64,000 nt of DNA from Fulvivirgaceae bacterium JP3-4 (GTDB taxonomy: Bacteria > Bacteroidota > Bacteroidia > Cytophagales > Cyclobacteriaceae). The DNA is taken from positions 1,426,001 through 1,490,000 of the forward strand of contig JARKND010000001.1 of NCBI GenBank assembly GCA_029309925.1. Direction: 5' to 3'. How positions within the stretch are numbered: position 1 is the stretch's first letter; every line of letters begins with the position of its first letter. The notes beneath the pieces are model-generated. The model was not told the origin of the DNA, did not search any database, and saw only the letters and a program-made list of their open reading frames with translations. This document shows positions 1-9,618 of the stretch, piece after piece. Made by a program: the position numbers and the translations under genes.

Positions 1-643
1 CCTGGTAAAGTTTCGTTCTTACGGAAAATAATTCACCCGCGGCTCCAACGATCGAATACACCTCAGCATCCTTCTTCTTAAGGAAAGACTCATATTTCCA
101 GTAGAGTCCTTCTCCGGCACCCGAAGCATTGTCTTCAGCCTTCTTGAAGATCCGCTTTTCCCCTGCGACACCTCCTACAGTCTTGTCCTGGTAGTGTCTG
201 ACAATGTTGCGGAGAGCTTGCTTGTTAAGTGTAGTGTTTGCATCACAGAAGATTACAATGGGAGTCTGTACGGCTTTCATCACGCGATTGACAGCGTGAA
301 TCTTTCCTCTGCGCTGCGGTTCATGAAACAGCTTTACGGCATGAAATTTTTTTACAAGCTCAGGGGTACTATCCGTAGATCCGTCAGTCACGATAAAGAT
401 TGACAATTTGTTTTTGGGATAGTCGAGTTGCAATGTGTTCACAATTTTCTCCTCGATGTAATTTTCTTCATTGTATGCCGCGATCAGTACAGTTATTTCC
501 GGTAAATGGTTGTCAGTCTGGTCAGCCACACGGGGTCTGCGCTTCAGCTTCGAGAGAATATAGATCACAAAGCCATAACCCACATATGTGTAAAAAACAA
601 TGGCAACGCCAACCCAGAATAGAATAAGGGCAAAAGTGGTCAT
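1..643 (-). CDS. Family 2 glycosyltransferase, N-terminal part (cut by window edge)
   Basis: The reading frame opens with ATG at 643 and runs off the left edge of the window, giving about 214 residues. An N-terminal membrane segment (MTTFALILFWVGVAIVFYTY) is followed by a GT-A fold start: ITVLIAAYNEE, then IFIVTDGSTDST, then a DAN motif in the DxD position. Family 2 enzymes of this build are processive or membrane-bound sugar transferases that face the cytoplasm and use nucleotide sugars. The QxxRW region that would confirm the acceptor part lies outside the window. It is divergent from the adhesin gene at 701 with a 57-bp gap. Its place next to polysaccharide genes suggests a role in an envelope glycan, but the substrate is unknown. 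Confidence 0.88.
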   Translation of the reverse strand, partial: MTTFALILFWVGVAIVFYTYVGYGFVIYILSKLKRRPRVADQTDNHLPEITVLIAAYNEENYIEEKIVNTLQLDYPKNKLSIFIVTDGSTDSTPELVKKFHAVKLFHEPQRRGKIHAVNRVMKAVQTPIVIFCDANTTLNKQALRNIVRHYQDKTVGGVAGEKRIFKKAEDNASGAGEGLYWKYESFLKKKDAEVYSIVGAAGELFSVRTKLYQ

Positions 644-700
644 GATTCGATTGGTTTTGAACTGTGGAAAAAAAGTAACATCAACTTTTAAGATTTATTT

Positions 701-3700
701 GTGAGCACCGTTAATACTTCATTTGTTAGTTGTGGGCGTCTCAAACGCGATATTGTGTTGTGGTTCGGGATTTCAATTCTAACAATCTTGTGCCACGACA
801 GGCTTCTCAATACTGCCTCAGAATACACGAAAGATCTTTCTGGCGTTTTGGCGGTAAGTCTTCGATCCCCGATCGATGCTGTTCCCGATGACCGAAGACC
901 GAAGGCCAATGACGATCAGATGAGTACCAACGAAGAAATTCCTGTAAACATCAATATTCTTGCGAACGATACGCAGGAAGGCGATCGCGATGATGATGAT
1001 GATGAAAGCGCAATCGATCCGACCTCCATCGACCTCAATCCCGACACGGAGGTTGACGATAAGATTGTGATCAACCCAAGTGGAACCTTTTCCGTGAACA
1101 ACGATGGAATTCTTACGTACACCCCGCTGCTGAATTACTTTGGCAATTCACGCATCAGCTACAACGTGAGAAATTTCCGTGGCGAAAAATCAAACAAAGC
1201 CAACATCACTGCTTCAGTCGCCAACACCAATGATCCGCCTGTCATTACTGGCCAGAATCCCGATCCCCTTGTTACCAATGAAGACGTACCTCTCACGATC
1301 GGGTTTTCTCACCTGGCAGTCACAGATCCGGACAACAGTTATCCAACAGGGTTTTCCCTCTCTGTCGCGGCCGGGACGAATTACACCGTTAATAACAACG
1401 TGATCACGCCTGCAGCAAATTACTCGGGACCGCTCTCAGTGCCAGTCACGGTAAACGATGGCACTGCATCGAGCAATCAGTACGTATTAAACGTGACCGT
1501 AAATACGGTGAATGATGTGCCGATCATCACCGCGCAAAATCCAAATCCGATAAATGCCACCGAAGAACAGGCGTTCACCATCGATGTCGCGAACCTCTCT
1601 ATTACCGACCCGGATGACACTTACCCCGGGGATTTCACGATCAGTATCGGGACCGGTGCCAACTTCACGGCTTCCGGAAATTCCGTAACGCCTGCAGCAA
1701 ATTTTTCAGGGCCATTAACTGTGCCGGTGACCGTCAGCGATGGTGCAGCAAGCAGTGCAGTTTTTAACGTTGCAGTAACCGTGGCCAATGTTAACGATGC
1801 TCCGGTGATTACAGGGCAGGCTCCTTTAACCACGGGTGAAGATCAGGCTATCGCGATTGCTTTCTCGCACCTGACTGTTCAGGATCCCGATGACCCGTAT
1901 CCCACCGGTTTTGCGATGACATTGCAGGATGGCGACAATTATTCTATCAGTGGTACAACGGTGACCCCGGACGCAGATTTTTCCGGAGCATTGAGTGTGC
2001 CCGTCACCGTGCAGGATGCAGGGGGGCTCGTGAGCAATCCGTTCACACTTGCCATCACGGTGACGAACAGCAATGATGCGCCCATCATTACCGGTCAGAG
2101 TACGCTGACTGTTGATGAAGATAATTCGATCACAGTAACATTGGCGCATCTTACCGTCACAGATAATGACAATGCATATCCAACTGATTTTACACTGGCG
2201 CTGGGCGCGGGGACAAACTATACGCTATCCGGCACCACGGTCATTCCAAGTCCCAATTTCTTTGGCTCCCTGATGGTGCCGGTAACAGTGAATGACGGCA
2301 CATCTCCCAGCAACACCTTTCAATTGAGTATCACTGTGAACCCGGTGAATGATACTCCGGTAATTACCGGACAAGCCTCGCTCAATACAAATGAAAACAC
2401 GGCCATTACACTGGTACCTCAGAATTTCACAGTGGCAGATCCTGATAACACCTATCCAACAGGTTTTACATTGAACGTTGCGGCAGGTGCCAATTATTCT
2501 GTGTCGGGCACCACCGTTACGCCTGCGACTGGTTTTAACGGACCACTTTCTGTCGGCATCTCCGTTTTTGACGGCAATGCCACCAGTGCGACTTTCCAGG
2601 CCACCATCACTGTCAATGCAGTTAATAATCCACCAGTAATTACAGGAAATAATCCGTTGACCGTTGCAGAGGACAATCCGCTAACAATTCAGCTGGCCAA
2701 TCTGATAGTAGATGACAGTGACAGCGCGTACCCTGGTGGATTTACCCTTACGGTGATGCCGGGTGCAAATTATTCGGTCAGCGGCACCACGATAACGCCA
2801 GCCTTGAATTTCAACGGTGTTATTTCGGTAGGAGTATATGTCAACGATGGGAGCGCGAACAGCAATGTGTATTCACTTCCCGTCACCGTCACTCCCGTCA
2901 ACGATGCACCCCAGATCACAAGTCAGCAACCGATCACGATTGCCGAAGATCAGCCGGTGCTGATCGATTTTTCCAAATTGGTTGTGTCTGATCCCGACAA
3001 CGCTTACCCTACCGGCTTTTCTCTGACCTTGTTTAGCGGTCTGAATTATACACTTTCTGGCGCAACCGTTACGCCAGCGCTGAACTATCGCGGCACGCTG
3101 TCAGTCCCTGTGCAGGTGAGTGATGGCCAGCTGGGGAGCAATATTTTTCAGTTGCAAATTACCGTCTCCGATGTGAATGACACGCCAGTGATTACAGGGC
3201 AGACACCAGTGACCACGGCAGAAGATACTCCAATCGCCATCGGCTTCACAAATCTTTTTGTGCTGGATCCGGACAATAGTTATCCGACAGGTTTTACGAT
3301 GGCAATTGCTGCGGGAGCCAACTATACCGTGTCGGGGTATACAATCACACCCGCGCTGAACTTCAATGGCACGCTTAATATTCCAGTCACCGTCAACGAT
3401 GGCGTCAGCACAAGTGCGCCATTTAACTTTCAGATCCAGGTTGGAGATTCAAACGATCCTCCGGTCATCACTGGCCAGCTCAGTCTAAGCACAAATGAAG
3501 AGACTCCGATCACAATTACACTTCCCAATCTCACGGTCACTGATCCGGATAATCCTTACCCGACAGGTTTTTCCCTGGAGATTTCGGCAGGGAATAATTA
3601 TACTTTTCAGGGTGCTTCCATTACGCCAGCGCCAAACTATGTGGGTACTCTCACGGTACCAGTTCGTGTCAGCGATGGCGTAAACTTCAGCCCTACATTT

Positions 3701-5665
3701 AATTTATCGATTCAGGTAAATCAGGTCAATGACGCGCCTTCGTTTGACGCGATTGCCAACCAGTCTATTCTTGAAAACGGGAAGCCCTCTGTTATCTCGA
3801 TCACGGGCGTCAGCAAGGGCCCTGGTGAGAACGAGCAACAGTTGACCTTCAGCGCAACGTCAAGCAATATTTCAGTGATACCGAATCCAACGATCAGCTA
3901 TGGCGGTGCCACTACGGCACAGCTCACCTATACGCTGGCACCAAACGCAAGCGGACTGGTTACAATCACAGTAACCGCTACAGACAATGGGCCCGCGGGA
4001 TCACCGCATCAGAATAGTTATTCATCAACTTTCCAAATCAATGTTGCTGATGTGAATAATGCTCCAACGCTTGACCAAATTTCAAACATGACGTTGAATG
4101 AGGATGCGACCCTGCAGACCGTGAACCTCACGGGGATCACGGCCGGGGCAGGCGAGAATCAAACGTTGTCTGTAGAGGTAACAACTGACAAACCTGCGCT
4201 GTTTGAAACATTAGCAGTCACATATACATCCCCGCAAAATACCGGAACCCTTCAATTCAAGCCTTCTGCGAATAGCTATGGCGTTGCAACGCTCAATGTA
4301 AAGGTGACTGATAACGGATCAAATGCAGCCCCTTCAATCAACAGCGTGACGCGAACGTTTACAGTGAATGTTCAGGCGGTGAATGATATGCCAGTGTTTA
4401 CCACTTCACCGGTAACGGTAGCTGCAGTGAATGAACCCTACGAGTATGTCATTCAGTTCAGCGATGTGGAAACACCAAATCTTGCCCTGGTTGCTGCAAA
4501 TAAGCCTGCATGGGCGACACTGACTTCGCTCGGTGTTGGTCGATTCCGGTTGTCAGGAAATCCCCCTGCAAGTTCGAGTGGTCAGACAAGCGTGATACTA
4601 CAGGTCAATGACTCAGGGGTGACTGCTACACAACAATTCAACCTTGTTGTAAACAACAGGCCTGTTGTTACAGGTGTCAAGATCAACCTCATGGAGGACG
4701 CGACCTTCACCTTTGCCGAAGCAAATTTTTCACAATCATATTCAGATGCTGATCAGCACTCGCTGAAGGCCGTGGTAGTTGTTCAGTTGCCGCCAAACGG
4801 AAAACTTACCTTGTCGAACACGGATGTGAAGGCCAATGATACAATTGAAGTTGCAGCAATTTCATCTCTTCAGTACAGGCCGAATCCAGACTATGATCAG
4901 CCAGATGTGTTTTTCTGGAAGGGATTTGACGGGTATCATCTTAGCGCTGCGCAAGCCAGTGTTGACATCGCGATTTCACCTGTGAATGATGCACCAGTGA
5001 TCACTGTCGCGCAGGATACACTCAATTTCGAAGTGAACGGAGAACCAAAACTTGTCTCACAGATTTTCGACATCACTGATCCTGATAGTGATTCACTTTC
5101 GCGAGCGGAAATACGATTTACACAGAATCATGATTTACAGTTTGATCAGCTGCTGTTACAGACTATCGGGAATATTCGTGGCGTTTATGATCCGCAGTCA
5201 GGCAGTATCCTGCTCACCGGCCTAGCACCGATTGCCGATTATAAACAAGTGATGGCCAGCATTCAGTACAATTATCTCAATACCCTGGATCCGATTCTGA
5301 AAATGAAAAAACTTACCTACACCGCTAGCGATGGAATTGCGACCAGTGAGCCGAAGGACAGATTGATTGACTTAAAATATACTTTCATCGATCTCGAGAT
5401 TCCTTCAGGCTTTACACCCAATGGTGATTCGGCCAATGACTACTGGGTGATTACACGACCAGGAGGATTGGATCAACTGCAGGGTGCATCGATCCGCGTA
5501 ATGAACAGGAGAGGCGTAGTTGTGTACGAAGCCCGGGGATTTGATCGGCCGTGGGATGGCACGCTAAATGGGGAGGCCCTGCCCTCGGATTCTTATTTCT
5601 TTACAATTGACCTGAATTTGCGAAGCAAGAAAACATATAAAGGTGTCGTTACGATTTTGCGTTAA
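701..5665 (+). CDS. Giant repeat adhesin with gliding-motility-type (CHU_C, T9SS type B) C-terminal domain
   Basis: A 1654-residue secreted protein starting at GTG 701; an in-frame stop at 689-691 rules out an earlier start. The N-terminus has a hydrophobic export-like segment. An acidic linker (EGDRDDDDDES) follows. Nine Ig/cadherin-like modules of about 93 residues come next, each opening with a variant of NDxPVITGQ and containing DPDNxYPTGF. They are followed by more divergent Ig-like modules. The last ~90 residues (IPSGFTPNGDSANDYW ... WDGTLNGEALPSDSYFF) match the gliding-motility-associated CHU_C domain, a T9SS signal known for SprB-like adhesins. The gene is 3 bp upstream of a PorP/SprF gene, which is the usual partner of such adhesins. 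The ligand is unknown. Confidence 0.9.
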   Translation: MSTVNTSFVSCGRLKRDIVLWFGISILTILCHDRLLNTASEYTKDLSGVLAVSLRSPIDAVPDDRRPKANDDQMSTNEEIPVNINILANDTQEGDRDDDDDESAIDPTSIDLNPDTEVDDKIVINPSGTFSVNNDGILTYTPLLNYFGNSRISYNVRNFRGEKSNKANITASVANTNDPPVITGQNPDPLVTNEDVPLTIGFSHLAVTDPDNSYPTGFSLSVAAGTNYTVNNNVITPAANYSGPLSVPVTVNDGTASSNQYVLNVTVNTVNDVPIITAQNPNPINATEEQAFTIDVANLSITDPDDTYPGDFTISIGTGANFTASGNSVTPAANFSGPLTVPVTVSDGAASSAVFNVAVTVANVNDAPVITGQAPLTTGEDQAIAIAFSHLTVQDPDDPYPTGFAMTLQDGDNYSISGTTVTPDADFSGALSVPVTVQDAGGLVSNPFTLAITVTNSNDAPIITGQSTLTVDEDNSITVTLAHLTVTDNDNAYPTDFTLALGAGTNYTLSGTTVIPSPNFFGSLMVPVTVNDGTSPSNTFQLSITVNPVNDTPVITGQASLNTNENTAITLVPQNFTVADPDNTYPTGFTLNVAAGANYSVSGTTVTPATGFNGPLSVGISVFDGNATSATFQATITVNAVNNPPVITGNNPLTVAEDNPLTIQLANLIVDDSDSAYPGGFTLTVMPGANYSVSGTTITPALNFNGVISVGVYVNDGSANSNVYSLPVTVTPVNDAPQITSQQPITIAEDQPVLIDFSKLVVSDPDNAYPTGFSLTLFSGLNYTLSGATVTPALNYRGTLSVPVQVSDGQLGSNIFQLQITVSDVNDTPVITGQTPVTTAEDTPIAIGFTNLFVLDPDNSYPTGFTMAIAAGANYTVSGYTITPALNFNGTLNIPVTVNDGVSTSAPFNFQIQVGDSNDPPVITGQLSLSTNEETPITITLPNLTVTDPDNPYPTGFSLEISAGNNYTFQGASITPAPNYVGTLTVPVRVSDGVNFSPTFNLSIQVNQVNDAPSFDAIANQSILENGKPSVISITGVSKGPGENEQQLTFSATSSNISVIPNPTISYGGATTAQLTYTLAPNASGLVTITVTATDNGPAGSPHQNSYSSTFQINVADVNNAPTLDQISNMTLNEDATLQTVNLTGITAGAGENQTLSVEVTTDKPALFETLAVTYTSPQNTGTLQFKPSANSYGVATLNVKVTDNGSNAAPSINSVTRTFTVNVQAVNDMPVFTTSPVTVAAVNEPYEYVIQFSDVETPNLALVAANKPAWATLTSLGVGRFRLSGNPPASSSGQTSVILQVNDSGVTATQQFNLVVNNRPVVTGVKINLMEDATFTFAEANFSQSYSDADQHSLKAVVVVQLPPNGKLTLSNTDVKANDTIEVAAISSLQYRPNPDYDQPDVFFWKGFDGYHLSAAQASVDIAISPVNDAPVITVAQDTLNFEVNGEPKLVSQIFDITDPDSDSLSRAEIRFTQNHDLQFDQLLLQTIGNIRGVYDPQSGSILLTGLAPIADYKQVMASIQYNYLNTLDPILKMKKLTYTASDGIATSEPKDRLIDLKYTFIDLEIPSGFTPNGDSANDYWVITRPGGLDQLQGASIRVMNRRGVVVYEARGFDRPWDGTLNGEALPSDSYFFTIDLNLRSKKTYKGVVTILR

Positions 5666-5668
5666 GTT

Positions 5669-6667
5669 ATGAAAATGAAAATTCTATTGTTGTTAGCGTT
5701 TGGCGCGGCATCGTTTGCAGCGAATGCACAATACCTTCCGAACAATTCACAAGGCTATCAGTTCATGTCGTTATTCAATCCGGCATTTAGCGGTGTTGAG
5801 AATTTTGATGAACTCAAATTTGGCTACCGTTATCAATGGGCCGGGTTCGGACAATACTCGCCAAAGTTTGTCAATCTTGCTTTTCACAAGCGGATCAAAC
5901 AACCGCTCGACATGAGCTACAACTCGATGCGCCTGAGTGATTTTTCATCCGCGAATGCCAGCCGTTTGCCCAGAGGAAAACGAATGATCCATTCACTTGG
6001 AGCAAATCTCTTCCAGTCATCTGTGGGTGTGATTCAGGGAATTGGTGGTGCCGTTACATACGCGATACACTACCCCCTAACAAATTATACGCGGATTGCA
6101 TTTGGACTGACCGGCCTCATTGAGAATAGAAAGCTTGATATCAGGGAAGTTGCCGTCAGGGATCCCGATGAGTTTTACAATTATCTGCTCCGCAGTTCTT
6201 CGTCACAAACCGATTTGAACCTCCGTGCCGGAATTTTGATGTATGGAGAACGTTACTATCTGGGTGTGAGTTATCTGCCTGCAGTGAACGTTGCCCTTCA
6301 GTCGTCAGACATTGCGATGGAAGAGCCTTTCTATCGCGCGTCTTTTCAGGGTGGTCTCTCATTTCCGCTCACCTCTGAAGTCGACTTGAAACCGAGTGTG
6401 ATCGGATTACTTCAGATGAACAATGACATCGTGATGGACTATAATGTAAAGGCGTACATCCAGGACAAAGTGATTGCGGGATTGTCGTATCGCAGCATTG
6501 AATCAGTTGTTGTGCTGATGGGCTTCAATATAAATGAGACCTTTACGGCCACCTATTCCTATGAGGCATCGGTCGGGCAGTTTCGAAAGTTCAACGATGG
6601 CAGCCACGAGCTGGTTTTAACAGCACGTTTTAAAAACCTGAAAAAACTCGGTACATATATATGGTAA
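5669..6667 (+). CDS. PorP/SprF-family type IX secretion outer-membrane protein
   Basis: A 332-residue outer membrane protein with a clear signal peptide (MKMKILLLLAFGAASFAANA followed by Q). The region LFNPAFSGVENFDELKFGYR is the typical start of the PorP/SprF family, in which 'NPA.aG' precedes the first strands of a beta-barrel. Length fits the family (about 300-340). Family members bind or anchor a particular T9SS adhesin after export; SprF is needed for SprB surface exposure in Flavobacterium. It lies 3 bp after the adhesin gene and overlaps the next gene by 7 bp, so the three are almost certainly co-transcribed and this copy should serve that adhesin. Confidence 0.9.
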   Translation: MKMKILLLLAFGAASFAANAQYLPNNSQGYQFMSLFNPAFSGVENFDELKFGYRYQWAGFGQYSPKFVNLAFHKRIKQPLDMSYNSMRLSDFSSANASRLPRGKRMIHSLGANLFQSSVGVIQGIGGAVTYAIHYPLTNYTRIAFGLTGLIENRKLDIREVAVRDPDEFYNYLLRSSSSQTDLNLRAGILMYGERYYLGVSYLPAVNVALQSSDIAMEEPFYRASFQGGLSFPLTSEVDLKPSVIGLLQMNNDIVMDYNVKAYIQDKVIAGLSYRSIESVVVLMGFNINETFTATYSYEASVGQFRKFNDGSHELVLTARFKNLKKLGTYIW

Positions 6668-7887
6668 GGAAAGCACTGGGCGTGGCATTGCTCGCATTCT
6701 CTTCATCTTTCCTGTATGCCCAGCAATACGAATTTAGTGAAGTGACCAAACTCAATTCAACGGTGAATTCTTCTGCCGAAGAAGGACTGCCGCTGCTGTC
6801 GCCTGATGGTAAAAAACTTTACTTCACGCGAGCGTTATCGGAGCAGAATGAAGGCGGGATCTATGGGGGGCAGGATGTATGGGTAGCTGATTTTTCGAAT
6901 GGAAAGTGGAGCAAATCAACGAATAAGCTGTCTATTAATAATAGAGACAATAATTCCGTAATCGGCATCGACAGGGAGGGGAAGACGCTTTTTTTTATGG
7001 ACGGGTCACATGGAAGGCGGATGAACGGGATCTACATGACGCGTATCCAGGGAACGAAGCTCAGCAAGCCTGAACTAATTCCGATCCCCGGGATCGCAAA
7101 CCTCGATTTTATCGGTTTTTACGTTTCGCCCGACCGCGATGTCATTTTTATTTCTATGAAGGCAGCGGACTCACGAGGAGAGGAGGATCTCTATTACACG
7201 GTGAAAGACGCTGCAGGTTCCTGGATGTTTCCGAAGAATCTCGGTGCTACGGTCAACTCAACCGGTTTTGAAATTGCACCCTTTCTTTCTGCCGACAAGA
7301 AGAGATTGTATTTTTCAAGCAACGGACATGGAGGATCAGGAGATGCCGACATTTTTTATAGTGAGCGCGTATACGAATCGTGGGAGACATGGTCTGTTCC
7401 GGTGAACCTGGGCCCCTCTGTCAACTCGAAAAAATTTGATTCCTATTTTTCAATTTACGGTGATTCAATTGCATTTTTTTCGAGCAACCGCGATGGCAAG
7501 TACGCGGACATTTACCAGGCGAAAGTGAAAGAGGCGAGGACGATTCTGTTGGCCGGTCAGCGTTATCTTTCTCAGGATGAATGGAACAGTGTGATCGGCA
7601 AGAATGTATCGTCAACATTTGCTTTCCCGCACAAATCAACGTTACTCACAGCGGCCCAGAAGGAGCTGTTGTTTTACATTGTCAACAAGATCATGCTTGA
7701 AAGAGACTACCGGTTTCACCTTGTCGTGCGGGAAGAGGAGGATGCTGCCAACTCGAAGGACCGGTTAACAGCGATCCAAACCCACCTTAAACAACTCGGA
7801 CTCGATGGTGATCGGATCAAGGTCGATCAGATCTTTGATATTGAAAAGACCCAGAGAGGTGTTATTGAGTTGAGGTTATTCAAATGA
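6661..7887 (+). CDS. PD40 (WD40-like) beta-propeller protein with degenerate OmpA-like C-terminus
   Basis: A 408-residue exported protein (signal MVRKALGVALLAFSSSFLYA). It carries several PD40/TolB-type blades recognisable from repeats such as LLSPDGKKLYFTR, YVSPDRDVIFIS, FLSADKKRLYFSSNGHGG and YFSIYGDSIAFFSSN. After residue ~300, a segment resembles a weakened OmpA C-domain: a strand, helix and strand (LLFYIVNKIMLERDYRFHLVV) and a final QRGVIELRLF. It lacks the usual NxxLSxxRA peptidoglycan-binding motif, so cell-wall binding is doubtful. The start codon overlaps the PorP/SprF gene. In Bacteroidota, an adhesin, PorP/SprF and PD40-OmpA protein often form a unit, which is what is seen here. 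Its biochemical role is not known. Confidence 0.82.
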   Translation: MVRKALGVALLAFSSSFLYAQQYEFSEVTKLNSTVNSSAEEGLPLLSPDGKKLYFTRALSEQNEGGIYGGQDVWVADFSNGKWSKSTNKLSINNRDNNSVIGIDREGKTLFFMDGSHGRRMNGIYMTRIQGTKLSKPELIPIPGIANLDFIGFYVSPDRDVIFISMKAADSRGEEDLYYTVKDAAGSWMFPKNLGATVNSTGFEIAPFLSADKKRLYFSSNGHGGSGDADIFYSERVYESWETWSVPVNLGPSVNSKKFDSYFSIYGDSIAFFSSNRDGKYADIYQAKVKEARTILLAGQRYLSQDEWNSVIGKNVSSTFAFPHKSTLLTAAQKELLFYIVNKIMLERDYRFHLVVREEEDAANSKDRLTAIQTHLKQLGLDGDRIKVDQIFDIEKTQRGVIELRLFK

Positions 7888-7893
7888 AATTTT

Positions 7894-7987
7894 ACCGCAG
7901 GGGCGCAACGAACTAAAAGTATCGCAAGGGGAATAATTGGAGAAAAGCAAATTTTGCATGACCTTGTGTTCCCAACGTCTTTGCGGT
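7894..7987. repeat. Imperfect inverted repeat between convergent genes
   Basis: The left arm starts ACCGCAGGGGCGCAACG at 7894 and the right arm ends TTTGCGGT at 7987, so the ends pair (ACCGCA / TGCGGT) with partial pairing further in. It fills the gap between two convergent genes and could act as a bidirectional terminator, but no clean T-tract is visible. It resembles the degenerate 'accgcaaagg...ctttgcggt' intergenic hairpins seen in many genomes. Weak support. Confidence 0.35.
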
Positions 7988-7998
7988 CAATAAAGAAA

Positions 7999-8613
7999 TT
8001 AATTCGTAACGCTGATTGTCGACCGGAAAGGCTTGTAGTGATACTGGTGAGCGATTCCAAACATTTCTCTATCGCCTGATGAATCTCCGTAGGCAACGAT
8101 TTCATCAAACTCTTTCAGCATGAATTGTTTTTGGATCCTGTTTACTTTCTCCGGACCGTAGCAGTTCGGACCGCATAAGTTTCCCGTAACCCTGCCGTTG
8201 TCGACTTCGAGCTGTGTTGCAATGCACAATATCCCTTGCCTGCGGCACCACGGTTGAACCCAGTCCTCTGCGGACGCTGATACCACCGCGACAACTGAAT
8301 TATCAGACTTATACTGATTGATTGTTTGAACAGCGCCAGGTCTGATCAGTGATGGCAGCACTTTTTCTGAAAACTCTTCGCATTTGCGCCTGAGGGTTTC
8401 GACCGATTCACCGCCAAGAAAATAACGGAGTACGCGTTGCTTTGCCTTCCAGTTTGGGATCAGCTTCAGCGCAAACAGTGCCAGGTAGGGAGACATCAAA
8501 GCCATCCCGAAAAGGAACTTTGCCATTCCTTTGTAAAAGATGAGAAATTCAATGAATGTGTCTTTGGTGGTGATGGTGCCGTCAAAGTCAAAGAGTATCA
8601 GTCTTTTCTTCAT
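7999..8613 (-). CDS. HAD-IB family phosphatase
   Basis: A 204-residue HAD hydrolase of subfamily IB (phosphoserine-phosphatase-like). Motif I is LFDFDGTIT with nucleophile Asp9 and acid Asp11, motif II the Ser in VVSASAEDW, the motif III Lys in YGPEKVNRI, and motif IV YGDSSGDREMF. A hydrophobic cap (FLFGMALMSPYLALFALKLI) suggests membrane association or a lipid substrate. It is the last gene of a five-gene operon, 38 bp after a UbiA-type prenyltransferase. In mycobacteria the product of the UbiA enzyme, polyprenylphosphoryl-5-phosphoribose, must be dephosphorylated before DprE1 acts. I infer that this HAD enzyme does that step here. Other phosphomonoesters are possible. Confidence 0.85.
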   Translation of the reverse strand: MKKRLILFDFDGTITTKDTFIEFLIFYKGMAKFLFGMALMSPYLALFALKLIPNWKAKQRVLRYFLGGESVETLRRKCEEFSEKVLPSLIRPGAVQTINQYKSDNSVVAVVSASAEDWVQPWCRRQGILCIATQLEVDNGRVTGNLCGPNCYGPEKVNRIQKQFMLKEFDEIVAYGDSSGDREMFGIAHQYHYKPFRSTISVTN

Positions 8614-8651
8614 TGGTTAAAATCTATTCCCGGTATTTCGGAGATATCTGG

Positions 8652-9617
8652 TTAGAGCGCGTATATAATGATATAAAATGAGATGATCCAGCAGACGATC
8701 GTACTGAGAATAAACCTATCCTTGATGAATATGTTCGTTGGCGATCCGCTGTTCTTCTCGACAAAAACGATCTGAAGGTACCGCATGATGCCGGCAATCA
8801 CAAAGATCGTTGTGATGAAGAGATAGTCACTCTGGAAACGCTCGGTAACCTCCGGTGACACGGTGTACATAATGTAGGCAACAATGATTACAGCAGACAA
8901 CAGCGTAATACATGAATTAATGTAGGTCAGGTTATACTTTGTGGTCGATTTGCGGATAACAACTCCATTCTTGTTCTTTCCATTGATGAGAAGGTCATCT
9001 CTTCTTTTGGCAAGTATGAGGAACAAGGCAAGGAGAAGCACCATGAGCGATAGCCAGTGCGTTACTTCCAGTCCCGCAATTACACCGCCACTGTATACAC
9101 GAATCAAAAAACCCAGGCTGACAATGAACAGGTCGAGGATGGGAATATGTTTCAACCCGAAGGAGTAGCCAAGGTTTAAAACCAGGTACGCAGCGAGCAG
9201 ATAAAAGAAGATCATATTTACCGATGCCGCAAGGAAAAGCCCAGCGGTGATCAGGCCGATCATCAACGCCCATGCTGTCGGAAGCTTTACTTCACCGGAC
9301 GCAAGGGGTCTCAGCTTTTTCTTGGGGTGCAACTTGTCAACTTCGCGGTCGCGATAGTCGTTGATCACATAAACGCCCGAGGCAACAAAGCTGAAGGCAA
9401 GTGCGCCCAGCAACACCATAAACAATTCGCGCGAAATAAAAAGATGGCCTGCAAAAAATGATGGGATAAAGAGAAACAGATTCTTCACCCATTGTTTGAC
9501 TCTGATCAATTTAATAACTGCGCTCAGGGAAGTTGCCTGAGGTTTAACCGTGGCCGTACTTCCCATGAGGACTGAATTCATTAGTACATTTTTATTTTCT
9601 GCTGCTTCCATTCCCAT
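8652..9617 (-). CDS. UbiA-family prenyltransferase, decaprenyl-phosphate phosphoribosyltransferase-like
   Basis: A 321-residue polytopic membrane protein with the UbiA Asp-rich motif NDYRDREVD (residues 86-94), preceded by RVKQWVKNLFLF (39-50), which is typical of the branch containing mycobacterial Rv3806c (DPPR synthase) rather than quinone-making UbiA. That branch moves 5-phosphoribose from PRPP onto polyprenyl phosphate on the inner membrane. About eight membrane segments follow. The first ~30 residues are polar and the true start may be one of the internal Met codons (Met3, Met13 or Met18). It starts 1 bp after the SxtJ-like gene, so it is translationally linked. DprE1/DprE2 homologues at 24433-26487 supply the later steps. 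Confidence 0.85.
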   Translation of the reverse strand: MGMEAAENKNVLMNSVLMGSTATVKPQATSLSAVIKLIRVKQWVKNLFLFIPSFFAGHLFISRELFMVLLGALAFSFVASGVYVINDYRDREVDKLHPKKKLRPLASGEVKLPTAWALMIGLITAGLFLAASVNMIFFYLLAAYLVLNLGYSFGLKHIPILDLFIVSLGFLIRVYSGGVIAGLEVTHWLSLMVLLLALFLILAKRRDDLLINGKNKNGVVIRKSTTKYNLTYINSCITLLSAVIIVAYIMYTVSPEVTERFQSDYLFITTIFVIAGIMRYLQIVFVEKNSGSPTNIFIKDRFILSTIVCWIISFYIIIYAL

Positions 9618-9618
9618 C

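Noticed and set aside
1621-2676. Minus-strand open frames within the adhesin gene
   Set aside because: They are shadows of the repetitive adhesin coding sequence, repeat with its period and lack homology or start signals.
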